NCBI RefSeq assembly: GCF_030348825.1
Contig: NZ_JAUCES010000005.1
Span: forward strand, 2,914,001 to 2,978,000
Direction: 5' to 3'
Length of the DNA: 64,000 nucleotides
Origin: Fictibacillus sp. b24
GTDB lineage: Bacteria; Bacillota; Bacilli; Bacillales; Fictibacillaceae
Below, piece by piece: positions 24,669-32,630 of this stretch. The notes below the pieces were generated by a model. The model was given only the letters and a program-made list of their open reading frames with translations. It was not told the DNA's origin and did not search any database. Positions within the stretch are counted from its first letter, which is position 1, and every line of letters begins with the position of its first letter. A program made the position numbers and the translations under genes.

Positions 24669-26330
24669 ATGAAAGGAAAACGCGTTTTAGTTTGTACCAT
24701 GCTAAGCACTGCCATGCTATTATCCAGTATAACGCCAGTCATTTTTGCTGAAGGTTCTTCAAAAGAAAACCAAGTGAGACCAGGTGATTGGAACCGTCCT
24801 GTTCCCTCTTCAGCTGTTCTTCATCCGGGCACCGCTGAAAGCGCTTCATTAAAAAGAGAGCCGCTTAAACAGATTGATGATTTCATCTTACAAGAGATGG
24901 AAAAACGCACGATGCCTGGTGCTGTTGTACTCGTTGCGCGCAGCGGGAGTATTGCAAAACATGATGCATATGGCTTTTCAGCTCGTTACACCGATGACAA
25001 ATTTACCGAGATGGACAACCCTGTTGAAATGAAGAAGGATACGATCTTTGACATCGCATCCATCTCCAAACTCTTTACCACTACCGCCGCAATGCAGCTG
25101 TATGAACAAGGAATGTTTGAATTAGATGATCCTGTAGGCAAATACATTCCGGAGTTCAACGAAAACGGAAAAGAGAATGTAACGATTAGACAGATCATGA
25201 CGCACACTTCTGGCTTTGTCGCTTGGATCCCGCTATATAACATGGGAACGAACCGTGAAAATCGCCTGCAGATCGCACTTAAGTACAAACTCAATAAACA
25301 GCCTGGCACGACATATACATACAGTGACCTTAACTTAATCACACTTGGCGTTTTAGTTGAACGTCTCACTGGACAGCGTCTTGATGAGTATGTAAAAGAA
25401 AACATTACAGAACCACTTGGGATGAATGACACGATGTACAATCCTCCTGCTGAGCTTCGTGAACGTGTCGCAGCAACAGAGTATCAGCCAAACATTGGCC
25501 GCGGCATGGTTTGGGGAAGCGTTCACGATGAAAATGCCTGGAGTCTCGATGGAGTTGCTGGACACGCTGGCGTTTTTTCAACCGCTCGTGATCTCGCAGT
25601 TTTCGGCCACATGATTCTAAAAAAAGGAAAATATGGCGGCACGGAGATTTTGAAGCCTGAAACAGTTCGCTTGTTAACTGAAAATCAGCTTCCCCAGTTC
25701 CCAAGCAACTCTCACGGACTGGGCTGGGAATTGAACCAAGGCTGGTACATGGATTCTCTTGGAAATGAAGAAACACTTGGTCACACAGGCTATACCGGTA
25801 CATCCATGGTCGTGTCACCAAAAAATCAAACGATTGTTCTGACATTAACGAACCGCGTCCATCCTTCCCGTGCCACAGTTTCCATGAATCCAATCCGACG
25901 CAAAGTTGCACAGCTGACTGGTGATGCGATCTCTGTACCATTGGAGCGTAAGGATAACGCATGGTTCGCTGGATATGGTGACAATTTGAAAAAAAGGTTA
26001 ACGTTTGCTGTAGGTGAAGAGCAGCGTGCGCTTCATTTTAATAACTGGTTCAGCATCGAGGATGGCAGCGATAAAGGACTTCTTCAGGTTTCTAGTGATG
26101 GTGAAACGTGGACGACTCTGCCAGACACTTTTACCGGAAAAGAAGAAAGCTGGACTCATGAGAAAGTAGAATTGCCTGAAGGAACAAAGTTGGTTCGCTT
26201 CCTCTATCAAACCGATGCATCTGTAAACGGCAGAGGGTGGTATGTGGATGATGTATATGGCACAGATTCTAGCGGTGAGATGAAACCGTTAGCCGTAGAA
26301 GAAAACCAATGGGAGGCACGCAGCTGGTAG
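24669..26330 (+). CDS. Secreted serine hydrolase of the beta-lactamase class C / PBP4* type
   Basis: The protein is 553 aa: signal peptide (residues 1-28), beta-lactamase class C fold (about 60-430) and a C-terminal beta-rich extension of about 120 residues. The catalytic SxxK is SISK in FDIASISKLFTTTAAMQLYE, the second motif is YSD in TYTYSDLNLITLGVL, and the third is HTG in GHTGYTGTSMVVSP. Relatives are D-aminopeptidases, esterases or muropeptide-processing enzymes; resistance to beta-lactams is not implied. AAGGAG precedes the ATG. It stands alone. Confidence 0.93.
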   Translation: MKGKRVLVCTMLSTAMLLSSITPVIFAEGSSKENQVRPGDWNRPVPSSAVLHPGTAESASLKREPLKQIDDFILQEMEKRTMPGAVVLVARSGSIAKHDAYGFSARYTDDKFTEMDNPVEMKKDTIFDIASISKLFTTTAAMQLYEQGMFELDDPVGKYIPEFNENGKENVTIRQIMTHTSGFVAWIPLYNMGTNRENRLQIALKYKLNKQPGTTYTYSDLNLITLGVLVERLTGQRLDEYVKENITEPLGMNDTMYNPPAELRERVAATEYQPNIGRGMVWGSVHDENAWSLDGVAGHAGVFSTARDLAVFGHMILKKGKYGGTEILKPETVRLLTENQLPQFPSNSHGLGWELNQGWYMDSLGNEETLGHTGYTGTSMVVSPKNQTIVLTLTNRVHPSRATVSMNPIRRKVAQLTGDAISVPLERKDNAWFAGYGDNLKKRLTFAVGEEQRALHFNNWFSIEDGSDKGLLQVSSDGETWTTLPDTFTGKEESWTHEKVELPEGTKLVRFLYQTDASVNGRGWYVDDVYGTDSSGEMKPLAVEENQWEARSW

Positions 26331-26416
26331 TCTTTTATTAATTCTAATGGTCTTTTAGAAGGTTTTTACGGGTTTATAGAGAATGAACGGGTAAGAAACA
26401 TTTGGAGGAATTTTAG

Positions 26417-26785
26417 ATGAATCAGCCACTTATTCAAGAAATGCATTATTTTAGAATGCCCGTTACAGAACTCCAGGAATCTGTTAAATGGTACACCGAA
26501 CATTTAGGATTTCAATTAAAACATCGTAGCGAGGACTTGGCCGTTGTAGAATTACAATCAGGTCCTCTATTAATCTTAGTAAAAGCAGACCAAAACTCTC
26601 GAGGACATTTTACGGTAAACGGACAGAGTGAATTTTCTGTGGCATTTACCACCTCTGACATCCAACAGCTTCACTCCTCTTTCAAAGAACAAGGAATACA
26701 GGTCGATGAGATAAAGGAAGACAATGGACATCTCTATTTTCACTTTTTTGATCCTAGCGGAAACAAACTTCAAGTACATAATTAG
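26417..26785 (+). CDS. VOC family protein (glyoxalase/bleomycin resistance-like)
   Basis: The protein is 122 aa with paired beta-alpha-beta-beta-beta modules: RMPVTELQESVKWYTEHLGF at the N-terminus and YFHFFDPSGNKLQVHN at the C-terminus, including metal-ligand type Glu/His positions. VOC proteins include glyoxalases, dioxygenases and antibiotic-binding proteins; the role cannot be set. TTGGAGG precedes the ATG. Convergent with a GNAT gene, sharing a hairpin. Confidence 0.9.
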   Translation: MNQPLIQEMHYFRMPVTELQESVKWYTEHLGFQLKHRSEDLAVVELQSGPLLILVKADQNSRGHFTVNGQSEFSVAFTTSDIQQLHSSFKEQGIQVDEIKEDNGHLYFHFFDPSGNKLQVHN

Positions 26786-26797
26786 GAAGCAGAAGAG

Positions 26798-26821
26798 CAG
26801 TTCTTTAGAAAAAGAACTGCC
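26798..26821. terminator. Hairpin between convergent VOC and GNAT genes
   Basis: GCAGTTCTTT / AAAGAACTGC arms with a 4-nt loop. The tails are only moderately T-rich, so termination strength is uncertain. Confidence 0.55.
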
Positions 26822-26873
26822 TTCTGTGCCTAGTTTTTGTCTCTTTCGGCTTGTTGTAACCCGCAATCATAAC

Positions 26874-27329
26874 CTATTCTTGCTTTTCCATGAATAAAAA
26901 GACGGTTTCTTCCCGATCTAACTTTTGAGTTTTAAAACCCTTGTAGCCTAACTTCTCATAAAAAGAGATGTTTTTCACACTTTTACTGCCGGTAAACAAT
27001 TCATAGCGACAATGAGCAAACATAAGCTCTACTTCTTTCATTAACTTTTTTCCAATCCCTCTGTTTTGGAAATCTGGATGGACCATTAATCTTCCTATAT
27101 AACAAATTCCTTCGTTTTCATACGCCCTCACTGAACCGACAATTTTTCCGTGATATATGTATTTTAAAACAATATTGTGTTCAAATGCTTTTTCTACATC
27201 CCCAACAGATTGTTTAAGTGGTTCTATCTCGAAATTATCATACAGTTCGGCTTCACTTATATAAGCTAATCTTTGCAACGAGTGGATTTCTGGAGCATCT
27301 GAAACATTGGCTTTAGTAATAGACTCCAT
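26874..27329 (-). CDS. GNAT family N-acetyltransferase
   Basis: The protein is 151 aa. Acetyl-CoA binding motif: IGRLMVHPDFQNRGIGKKLM; C-terminal motif: NISFYEKLGYKGFKTQK. GGAG precedes the ATG at 27329. The target is unknown. No operon partner. Confidence 0.9.
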   Translation of the reverse strand: MESITKANVSDAPEIHSLQRLAYISEAELYDNFEIEPLKQSVGDVEKAFEHNIVLKYIYHGKIVGSVRAYENEGICYIGRLMVHPDFQNRGIGKKLMKEVELMFAHCRYELFTGSKSVKNISFYEKLGYKGFKTQKLDREETVFLFMEKQE

Positions 27330-27438
27330 GTGTTTAGCTCCTAACTTAGTTAAAATATATCAGCTAAATTGGATAATTCTTCATAAATACCATATTCCCT
27401 TTAAATGTGTGAACTAAGAAATAAACTTTTTAAAATGC

Positions 27439-27469
27439 AAAAAAACAGCCCTGAGATTACAGAACTGCT
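27439..27469 (-). terminator. Terminator of the fdhD operon
   Basis: On the minus strand CAGTTCTG pairs with CAGGGCTG (two G-U), followed by a run of seven T. It lies about 90 nt after the fdhD stop. Confidence 0.65.
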
Positions 27470-27557
27470 CTTCTCTTTATATTCTGTTACCTCTAAGACT
27501 AAATGTGATTTTAGCATTCTTCAACAATGTAACCATCGATATAGCACAACAGCAGCT

Positions 27558-28352
27558 TCACTCCGTAATAATCCTCTCAGGCCGTGTATACACATTCATA
27601 GAACCCCCACGGATAAACCCAACCGTCGTAATTCCAAGCTCTTCGGCCGATTGCAGCGCAAATTCCGTTGGAGCGGATTTTGACAGCACGATCTCACAGC
27701 CAATTTTCGCTACCTTCAACAAGATCTCCGACGATATCCGGCCGCTAAACACTATAATCTTATTCCCTATGAAAATATTATTTCTTAAACAGTATCCGTA
27801 TATTTTATCGAGCGCATTATGCCGACCGATGTCCATTCGGCTCAGCACGATTCCGTTAACATCACAAAGTGCAGCGTTATGCACACCGCCTGTTTCTTGA
27901 AAAACACCTGCTCCACTCTGCATCTCTCGCATCAATCGGAAACAGTCCTGAGGTGTTACCTTAACTCGGACATCATTCATCGATTTTGCCGTCAGCGCGT
28001 CACTGGCGAATACAAATCCTTGCCGGCTCATTCCGCAACATGACGTTATGTATCTTTTATTCTGCAGATTTCGAAAGAGAGGATTCAGCCGATCGGTCGT
28101 CACATGAACATAGCTTCCGTCCTCTTGCACCCATATGTCTTTAATATCTTTATAGTTTCGGATAATACCTTCTGATGCGAGGTAACCAACCACCATGTCC
28201 TCAATGTATTCCGGGCTGCACACCATCGTTACGAACTCTTCTCCATTGATCTTAATGGTTACCGGAAGTTCGGTTACAATCGTATCTTCCGCACTGGACG
28301 CCTCCCCATTCTTGAACTGCAGAATTTTGCGCTTTGTTACAACAGGCTTCAT
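27558..28352 (-). CDS. fdhD: Formate dehydrogenase accessory sulfurtransferase FdhD
   Basis: The protein is 264 aa. Conserved signatures are present: SPEYIEDMVVGYLASEGII, the Cys pair in YITSCCGMSRQG that carries persulfide sulfur, GGVHNAALCD and DIGRHNALDKIYGYCL. FdhD moves sulfur from a cysteine desulfurase to the molybdenum cofactor of formate dehydrogenase, which is needed for activity. GGAGGTGA precedes the ATG at 28352. It follows the DUF2294 gene by 18 nt and is divergent from the formate dehydrogenase gene it serves. Confidence 0.97.
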   Translation of the reverse strand: MKPVVTKRKILQFKNGEASSAEDTIVTELPVTIKINGEEFVTMVCSPEYIEDMVVGYLASEGIIRNYKDIKDIWVQEDGSYVHVTTDRLNPLFRNLQNKRYITSCCGMSRQGFVFASDALTAKSMNDVRVKVTPQDCFRLMREMQSGAGVFQETGGVHNAALCDVNGIVLSRMDIGRHNALDKIYGYCLRNNIFIGNKIIVFSGRISSEILLKVAKIGCEIVLSKSAPTEFALQSAEELGITTVGFIRGGSMNVYTRPERIITE

Positions 28353-28370
28353 GATGAGATCACCTCCACT

Positions 28371-28715
28371 CTATGCAATCGGTTTATCAAATACAAACAC
28401 GGAAACGGCCATGTCTTCATCCACTTTAAAGTCAGAAAACAGATGAACAAACTTTGCTCCTGTTACATCTTCTAACCCATCTGGCGGTGCTTTTGCGTAA
28501 ACGTCTTGAATGAGGCGTGTTCTTGCAGCATGCACCATTTCCTTGCCCTCTGCCGTTCTGGCAATAAATTTTTCCGTAGGCGTTAGATTGCCGTACATGG
28601 TTGAGATCGCCATGTTTTCTACAAAGACTGTATGAATTTTTTCAGGTCCTTTTCCTAACAGATTCTTTCGCAGTTTACGGATAATATCATTGAAATCATG
28701 CACTTTCTTAGACAT
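28371..28715 (-). CDS. DUF2294 family protein
   Basis: The protein is 114 aa from the ATG at 28715 (GGTGATG upstream); starts at 28724 and 28730 are possible. It is soluble and has the pattern GKGPEKIHTVFVENMAISTM...LTPTEKF, then ARTRLIQDVYAKAPP, recalled for DUF2294 (Na-translocating decarboxylase-like annotation in some databases). Function unknown. It is the first gene of the unit with fdhD and divergent from fdhF, so a link to formate oxidation is likely by context. Confidence 0.85.
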   Translation of the reverse strand: MSKKVHDFNDIIRKLRKNLLGKGPEKIHTVFVENMAISTMYGNLTPTEKFIARTAEGKEMVHAARTRLIQDVYAKAPPDGLEDVTGAKFVHLFSDFKVDEDMAVSVFVFDKPIA

Positions 28716-28813
28716 TTGAATCATCACCACAGTTTCTCCATTTTTTACTAATCATACATGATGCACTTCCTTTTCGCACGTGATTAAAATCGAATGAGAG
28801 TTTACAAGTCTTA

Positions 28814-28842
28814 TTGTCCTTTCACATTGTAAACGCTATAAT
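28814..28842 (+). promoter_or_regulatory. SigA-type promoter of the formate dehydrogenase unit
   Basis: TTGTCC (28814-28819), 17 nt, TATAAT (28837-28842). The predicted start near 28849 gives a leader of about 200 nt before fdhF. Confidence 0.6.
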
Positions 28843-28848
28843 AAGAAG

Positions 28849-29024
28849 AGAAAAGTTGGAAGAAATCTAGTTGTTGCTGTTTTTCTTCTCTCTTACCGAA
28901 TTACATAATTTGATGGATTGGCAAAATAGTCAGCTTTAACATGCTCTGCTATTAAACTATTCCACCATGAACTCGCATTTTCTGTACGTGTATAGAATTT
29001 GTGCTTTCGTGGTGGATTTTTTTT
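28849..29024 (+). ncRNA. Leader RNA of fdhF ending in an intrinsic terminator
   Basis: The roughly 200-nt leader has no gene. It ends in a strong terminator: TCCACCATGAA (28961-28971) pairs with TTCGTGGTGGA (29006-29016), followed by eight T (29017-29024), only 28 nt before the fdhF start codon. This is the layout of a transcription attenuator, or else a short independent RNA of about 175 nt. No T-box sequence is present and I recognise no known riboswitch. Confidence 0.55.
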
Positions 29025-29052
29025 ATATCTTCAAACGAAAGGAAGATTCAAT

Positions 29053-31989
29053 ATGAATAAAATGATTCAAATTTCAATAGACGGAAAAACATATGAAGCC
29101 CCATTTGGTACGTCCATTCTCGATATCATCAATAAAAACGAACTCTCTCATCCTCAAATCTGCTATACACCACAAGTGGATCCGATTGAAACGTGTGATA
29201 CGTGTATCGTTGAGGTGAATGGCAAGCTGATGCGGTCTTGTTCTACGATGGCGCTCGATGGCATGAGTATCGAACGAGCATCAACACGAGCGAAAGATGC
29301 GCAAAATCAGGCGATGGATCGCTTACTCGAAAACCACCTTCTCTATTGCACGGTCTGCGATAACAACAACGGTAATTGTAAGCTGCACAACACAGCTGAG
29401 CTGATGGAAATTGAACATCAATCAGTTCCCTACTCGCCAAAAGAAGAGCCGGTTGATATTGACATGTCTCACCCGTTTTATAGATATGATGCAAATCAAT
29501 GTATCACATGCGGTCAGTGTGTGGAGGTGTGTCAAAATTTGCAGGTGAACGAAACCCTTTCAATAGACTGGGAACGAGAACGCCCTCGCGTGATCTGGGA
29601 TGCTGGATCGAGTATCGACGATTCCTCATGTGTCAGCTGCGGACAGTGTGTGACGGTTTGTCCGTGTAACGCCCTGATGGAAAAATCGATGCTTGGTGAA
29701 GCTGGGTTTATGACGGGATTAAAAGAAGATCTGCTTGAGCCAATGGTTGAACTTGTAAAAGAAGTCGAACCTGGCTATAGTGGTATTTTTGCTATCTCTG
29801 AAGTGGAAGCAGCAATGCGTGAAACACGTACGAAAAAGACAAAGACCGTTTGTACATTCTGTGGTGTTGGCTGTTCGTTCGAAGTATGGACAAAAGGCAG
29901 AAAGATTTTAAAAGTGGAACCAAGTGAAGGTCCTGTAAACGCGATCTCCACTTGTGTAAAAGGAAAGTTCGGCTGGGATTTTGTAAATAGCGAAGAGCGA
30001 CTCACTACCCCGCTTATTCGAAAAGACGGCGTGTTTGTGGAATCTACTTGGGACGAAGCGTTAAACGTGATTGCTGATAAGATGACATCGATAAAAGAAA
30101 AGCACGGCAGCAACGCACTTGGTTTTGTTTCTTCATCTAAAATTACAAACGAAGAAAACTATTTGATGCAAAAGTTTGCCCGTCAAGTCATTGGAACGAA
30201 CAACGTGGACAACTGCTCCCGTTATTGCCAGTCTCCTGCAACGGATGGATTGTTCCGCACGGTTGGTATGGGTGGTGATGCTGGTACGATTCAAGATATC
30301 GCGGAAGCAGGCCTCGTGATCGTTGTTGGTGCGAACCCGACAGAAGGTCATCCCGTTCTAGCCACTCGCGTGAAGCGTGCGCATAAGCTTCATGGACAAA
30401 AGTTGATCGTAGCTGATCTTCGCAAACACGAACTTGCTGAACGCTCTGATATTTTCATGAGTCCGAAGCAAGGAACAGATCAAGTTTGGCTGATGGCCGT
30501 TACGAAGTATATGATCGATAAAGGCTGGCATGATCAGAAATTTATTGAAGAGAACGTTCATTATTTAGAAGAATTTAAAGAAGTACTTGATAAATATACA
30601 CTTGAATACGCAGAAGAAATTACAGGTCTATCACAAGAAACGATCATTGATGTAGCGAAAATGATTCGTGACGCCGACGGCACATGTGTCCTTTGGGGCA
30701 TGGGTGTTACGCAAAACACTGGCGGAAGTGATACGTCTGCTGCCATCTCAAACTTACTATTAGCAACCGGAAACTATCGCCGTCCTGGTGCTGGCGCTTA
30801 TCCATTACGCGGCCACAACAACGTTCAAGGGGCATGTGATATGGGAACTCTTCCTGCTTGGTTGCCAGGTTATCAGCATATTACCGATGACATTGCTCGT
30901 GCGAAGTTTGAAAAAGCGTATGGCGTAACGATTGACAGCAAACCTGGTAAGGACAACATTCAAATGGTCGAAGGAATCGGTACTGGCGAGATCAAATCGA
31001 TGTACTTGGTCGGTGAAGATATGGCCTTAGTGGATTCCAACTCCAATCACGTTCATGAAATGCTGAGTCAGCTTGAATTCTTCGTTGTTCAAGATATCTT
31101 TTTAACGAAAACCGCTCAGTACGCAGACGTTGTCTTGCCAGCTGCTCCTTCTCTTGAAAAAGAAGGAACGTTTACGAATACAGAACGCCGCGTTCAACGC
31201 TTGTATCAAGCACTGCCAACAACAGGCGGATCGCGACCTGACTGGGAGATCATTCAGGCCATCGCAATCAGAATGGGTGCTGATTGGAACTACAGTCATC
31301 CAAGTGAAATTTTTGAAGAGATGGCTGGGCTGGCTCCACTTTTTGGTGAAGCAAACTATGATGTGTTGGAAGGCTGGGGCAGCTTCCTTTGGGGTGATTT
31401 TAGCGGAAAGAGTACACCGCTTCTTTACACAGAAGGCTTTAACTTCCCTGATAAAAAAGCTCGTTTCGCACTATCTGACTGGATGCATCCAGCGGAGTTT
31501 CCGGAAGAGTTCGATCTTCATATCAACAACGGACGCATGCTCGAACATTTTCATGAAGGAAACTTAACGAACAAATCAAAAGGGATTCAGCACAAGGTTC
31601 CAGATGTGTTTGTTGAAGTATCACCTGCTCTTGCAGAAGAACGTGGTGTGATCGACGGATCGGTTGTTCGATTGATATCACCATTTGGAGCCGTGAAGTT
31701 GAACGCACTCGTAACCGATCGTGTGAAAAACAACGAGCTGTATCTGCCGATGAACTCGGTAAACAACGAAACTGCCATTAACTTTTTAACAGGTCCAGCA
31801 GTTGATCACCGAACACATACACCAGCTTACAAGCAGACGAAAGTACGGATGGAGATCATCAGCCGTGAAGGTGAAGTGAAGCTTCCTGGCAACAATCCGA
31901 GAAATAAAAAACGTTATCCGCAGAACGGTGTAGAAGTTCAGAGAAAATGGAACCGTCCAGGCTATGTTCACCTGACGGATGAAGTGTAA
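29053..31989 (+). CDS. fdhF: Formate dehydrogenase catalytic (alpha) subunit, Mo/W-bis-MGD and Fe-S enzyme
   Basis: The protein is 978 aa from the ATG at 29053 (GGAAG upstream). Domains in order: 2Fe-2S ferredoxin-like (IETCDTCIVEVNGKLMRSC), NuoG-type Cys/His 4Fe-4S segment (HLLYCTVCDNNNGNC), two 4Fe-4S clusters (CITCGQCVEVCQ; CVSCGQCVTVCPC), a further 4Fe-4S site (TVCTFCGVGCSFEVW) and the molybdopterin catalytic domain. In NCSRYCQSPATDGL a Cys replaces the selenocysteine of the E. coli enzyme. It oxidises formate to CO2; the N-terminal domains resemble soluble NAD-linked enzymes. The DUF1641 gene follows by 15 nt, and fdhD is divergent. Confidence 0.97.
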   Translation: MNKMIQISIDGKTYEAPFGTSILDIINKNELSHPQICYTPQVDPIETCDTCIVEVNGKLMRSCSTMALDGMSIERASTRAKDAQNQAMDRLLENHLLYCTVCDNNNGNCKLHNTAELMEIEHQSVPYSPKEEPVDIDMSHPFYRYDANQCITCGQCVEVCQNLQVNETLSIDWERERPRVIWDAGSSIDDSSCVSCGQCVTVCPCNALMEKSMLGEAGFMTGLKEDLLEPMVELVKEVEPGYSGIFAISEVEAAMRETRTKKTKTVCTFCGVGCSFEVWTKGRKILKVEPSEGPVNAISTCVKGKFGWDFVNSEERLTTPLIRKDGVFVESTWDEALNVIADKMTSIKEKHGSNALGFVSSSKITNEENYLMQKFARQVIGTNNVDNCSRYCQSPATDGLFRTVGMGGDAGTIQDIAEAGLVIVVGANPTEGHPVLATRVKRAHKLHGQKLIVADLRKHELAERSDIFMSPKQGTDQVWLMAVTKYMIDKGWHDQKFIEENVHYLEEFKEVLDKYTLEYAEEITGLSQETIIDVAKMIRDADGTCVLWGMGVTQNTGGSDTSAAISNLLLATGNYRRPGAGAYPLRGHNNVQGACDMGTLPAWLPGYQHITDDIARAKFEKAYGVTIDSKPGKDNIQMVEGIGTGEIKSMYLVGEDMALVDSNSNHVHEMLSQLEFFVVQDIFLTKTAQYADVVLPAAPSLEKEGTFTNTERRVQRLYQALPTTGGSRPDWEIIQAIAIRMGADWNYSHPSEIFEEMAGLAPLFGEANYDVLEGWGSFLWGDFSGKSTPLLYTEGFNFPDKKARFALSDWMHPAEFPEEFDLHINNGRMLEHFHEGNLTNKSKGIQHKVPDVFVEVSPALAEERGVIDGSVVRLISPFGAVKLNALVTDRVKNNELYLPMNSVNNETAINFLTGPAVDHRTHTPAYKQTKVRMEIISREGEVKLPGNNPRNKKRYPQNGVEVQRKWNRPGYVHLTDEV

Positions 31990-32004
31990 GGGGGCGAATT
32001 TCAT

Positions 32005-32484
32005 ATGGCACAACCAACAACCGTTGTAAAAAAGAACCTAAAAACCGAAGAACAGATTCAGCAGGAAAAGCTCGCCGATCTGCAAAGAGCGTTGGCAGAA
32101 AAAGATGCAGCGCTCACAAAGGCGCTCGATTTTATAGGGGAGCTTGATAAGATCGGCGCATTGGAAGCGGCGAACTCCATGCTTGTCGCCAAAGACAAGA
32201 TTGCAAGTATCGCACTTGGCCAAGCAACCCGTGAACCTGTGACGAATATGATCAACAACCTGATGGGTGCTGCTGGCGTTTTGACGAAGATGGATCCTGA
32301 AGTGACGGCTAAGATGCTTGATAGTGTCGTTACTGGCGTTAAATCAGGAGAAAATTTTGTGGAGAGCGATAAAAAGATCGGAGCATTTGATCTTGTGAAG
32401 TCGCTGAAAGACCCTGATATTAACCGGGCGATTGGCTTTGGTCTTCACTTTTTGAAAGGCATGGGCCAAGAATTGAAGAAGTAA
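32005..32484 (+). CDS. DUF1641 family protein, formate dehydrogenase partner
   Basis: The protein is 159 aa, mostly helical, soluble. The DUF1641 part is LMGAAGVLTKMDPEVTAKML...AFDLVKSLKDPDINRAIGFG. In Bacillus, a DUF1641 gene (YrhD) commonly follows the formate dehydrogenase gene, so it is probably an assembly factor or small subunit; direct function is unknown. GGGGGCG precedes the ATG, 15 nt after the fdhF stop, which indicates cotranscription. Confidence 0.9.
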   Translation: MAQPTTVVKKNLKTEEQIQQEKLADLQRALAEKDAALTKALDFIGELDKIGALEAANSMLVAKDKIASIALGQATREPVTNMINNLMGAAGVLTKMDPEVTAKMLDSVVTGVKSGENFVESDKKIGAFDLVKSLKDPDINRAIGFGLHFLKGMGQELKK

Positions 32485-32493
32485 TCATGAGGA

Positions 32494-32523
32494 AAGGTGA
32501 CGCTCCCGGTGGGGCGTCACCTT
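32494..32523. terminator. Terminator of the fdhF operon
   Basis: AAGGTGACGC / GCGTCACCTT perfect 10-bp arms with a 10-nt loop, directly after the DUF1641 gene. It may also stop lysK transcripts from the other side. Confidence 0.75.
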
Positions 32524-32536
32524 AATCTATTTTGAG

Positions 32537-32620
32537 ATTGGACAGATTACACTCAAGATTGGACAGATTATGGAAGAGAATGGACAAATTATTACTTGAA
32601 TTGGACAAATTATAATTTCG
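32537..32620. repeat. 21-nt periodic array D, four units (core ATTGGACAAATTA)
   Basis: Units begin at 32537, 32558, 32579 and 32600, exactly 21 nt apart, with cores ATTGGACAGATTA (twice), AATGGACAAATTA and ATTGGACAAATTA. The 8-nt spacers differ. The array fills the space between the fdhF-operon terminator and the lysK stop codon, so it is in the lysK 3' untranslated region. Confidence 0.92.
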
Positions 32621-32630
32621 AACCATTAAT

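Noticed and set aside
24669-26330. Beta-lactamase resistance gene
   Set aside because: The class C fold is shared with esterases and D-amino acid peptidases; the long C-terminal extension and YSD second motif do not indicate AmpC-type resistance.
30189-30260. Possible selenocysteine in the formate dehydrogenase
   Set aside because: The position is an ordinary Cys codon (NCSRYCQSP) and no in-frame TGA is present.
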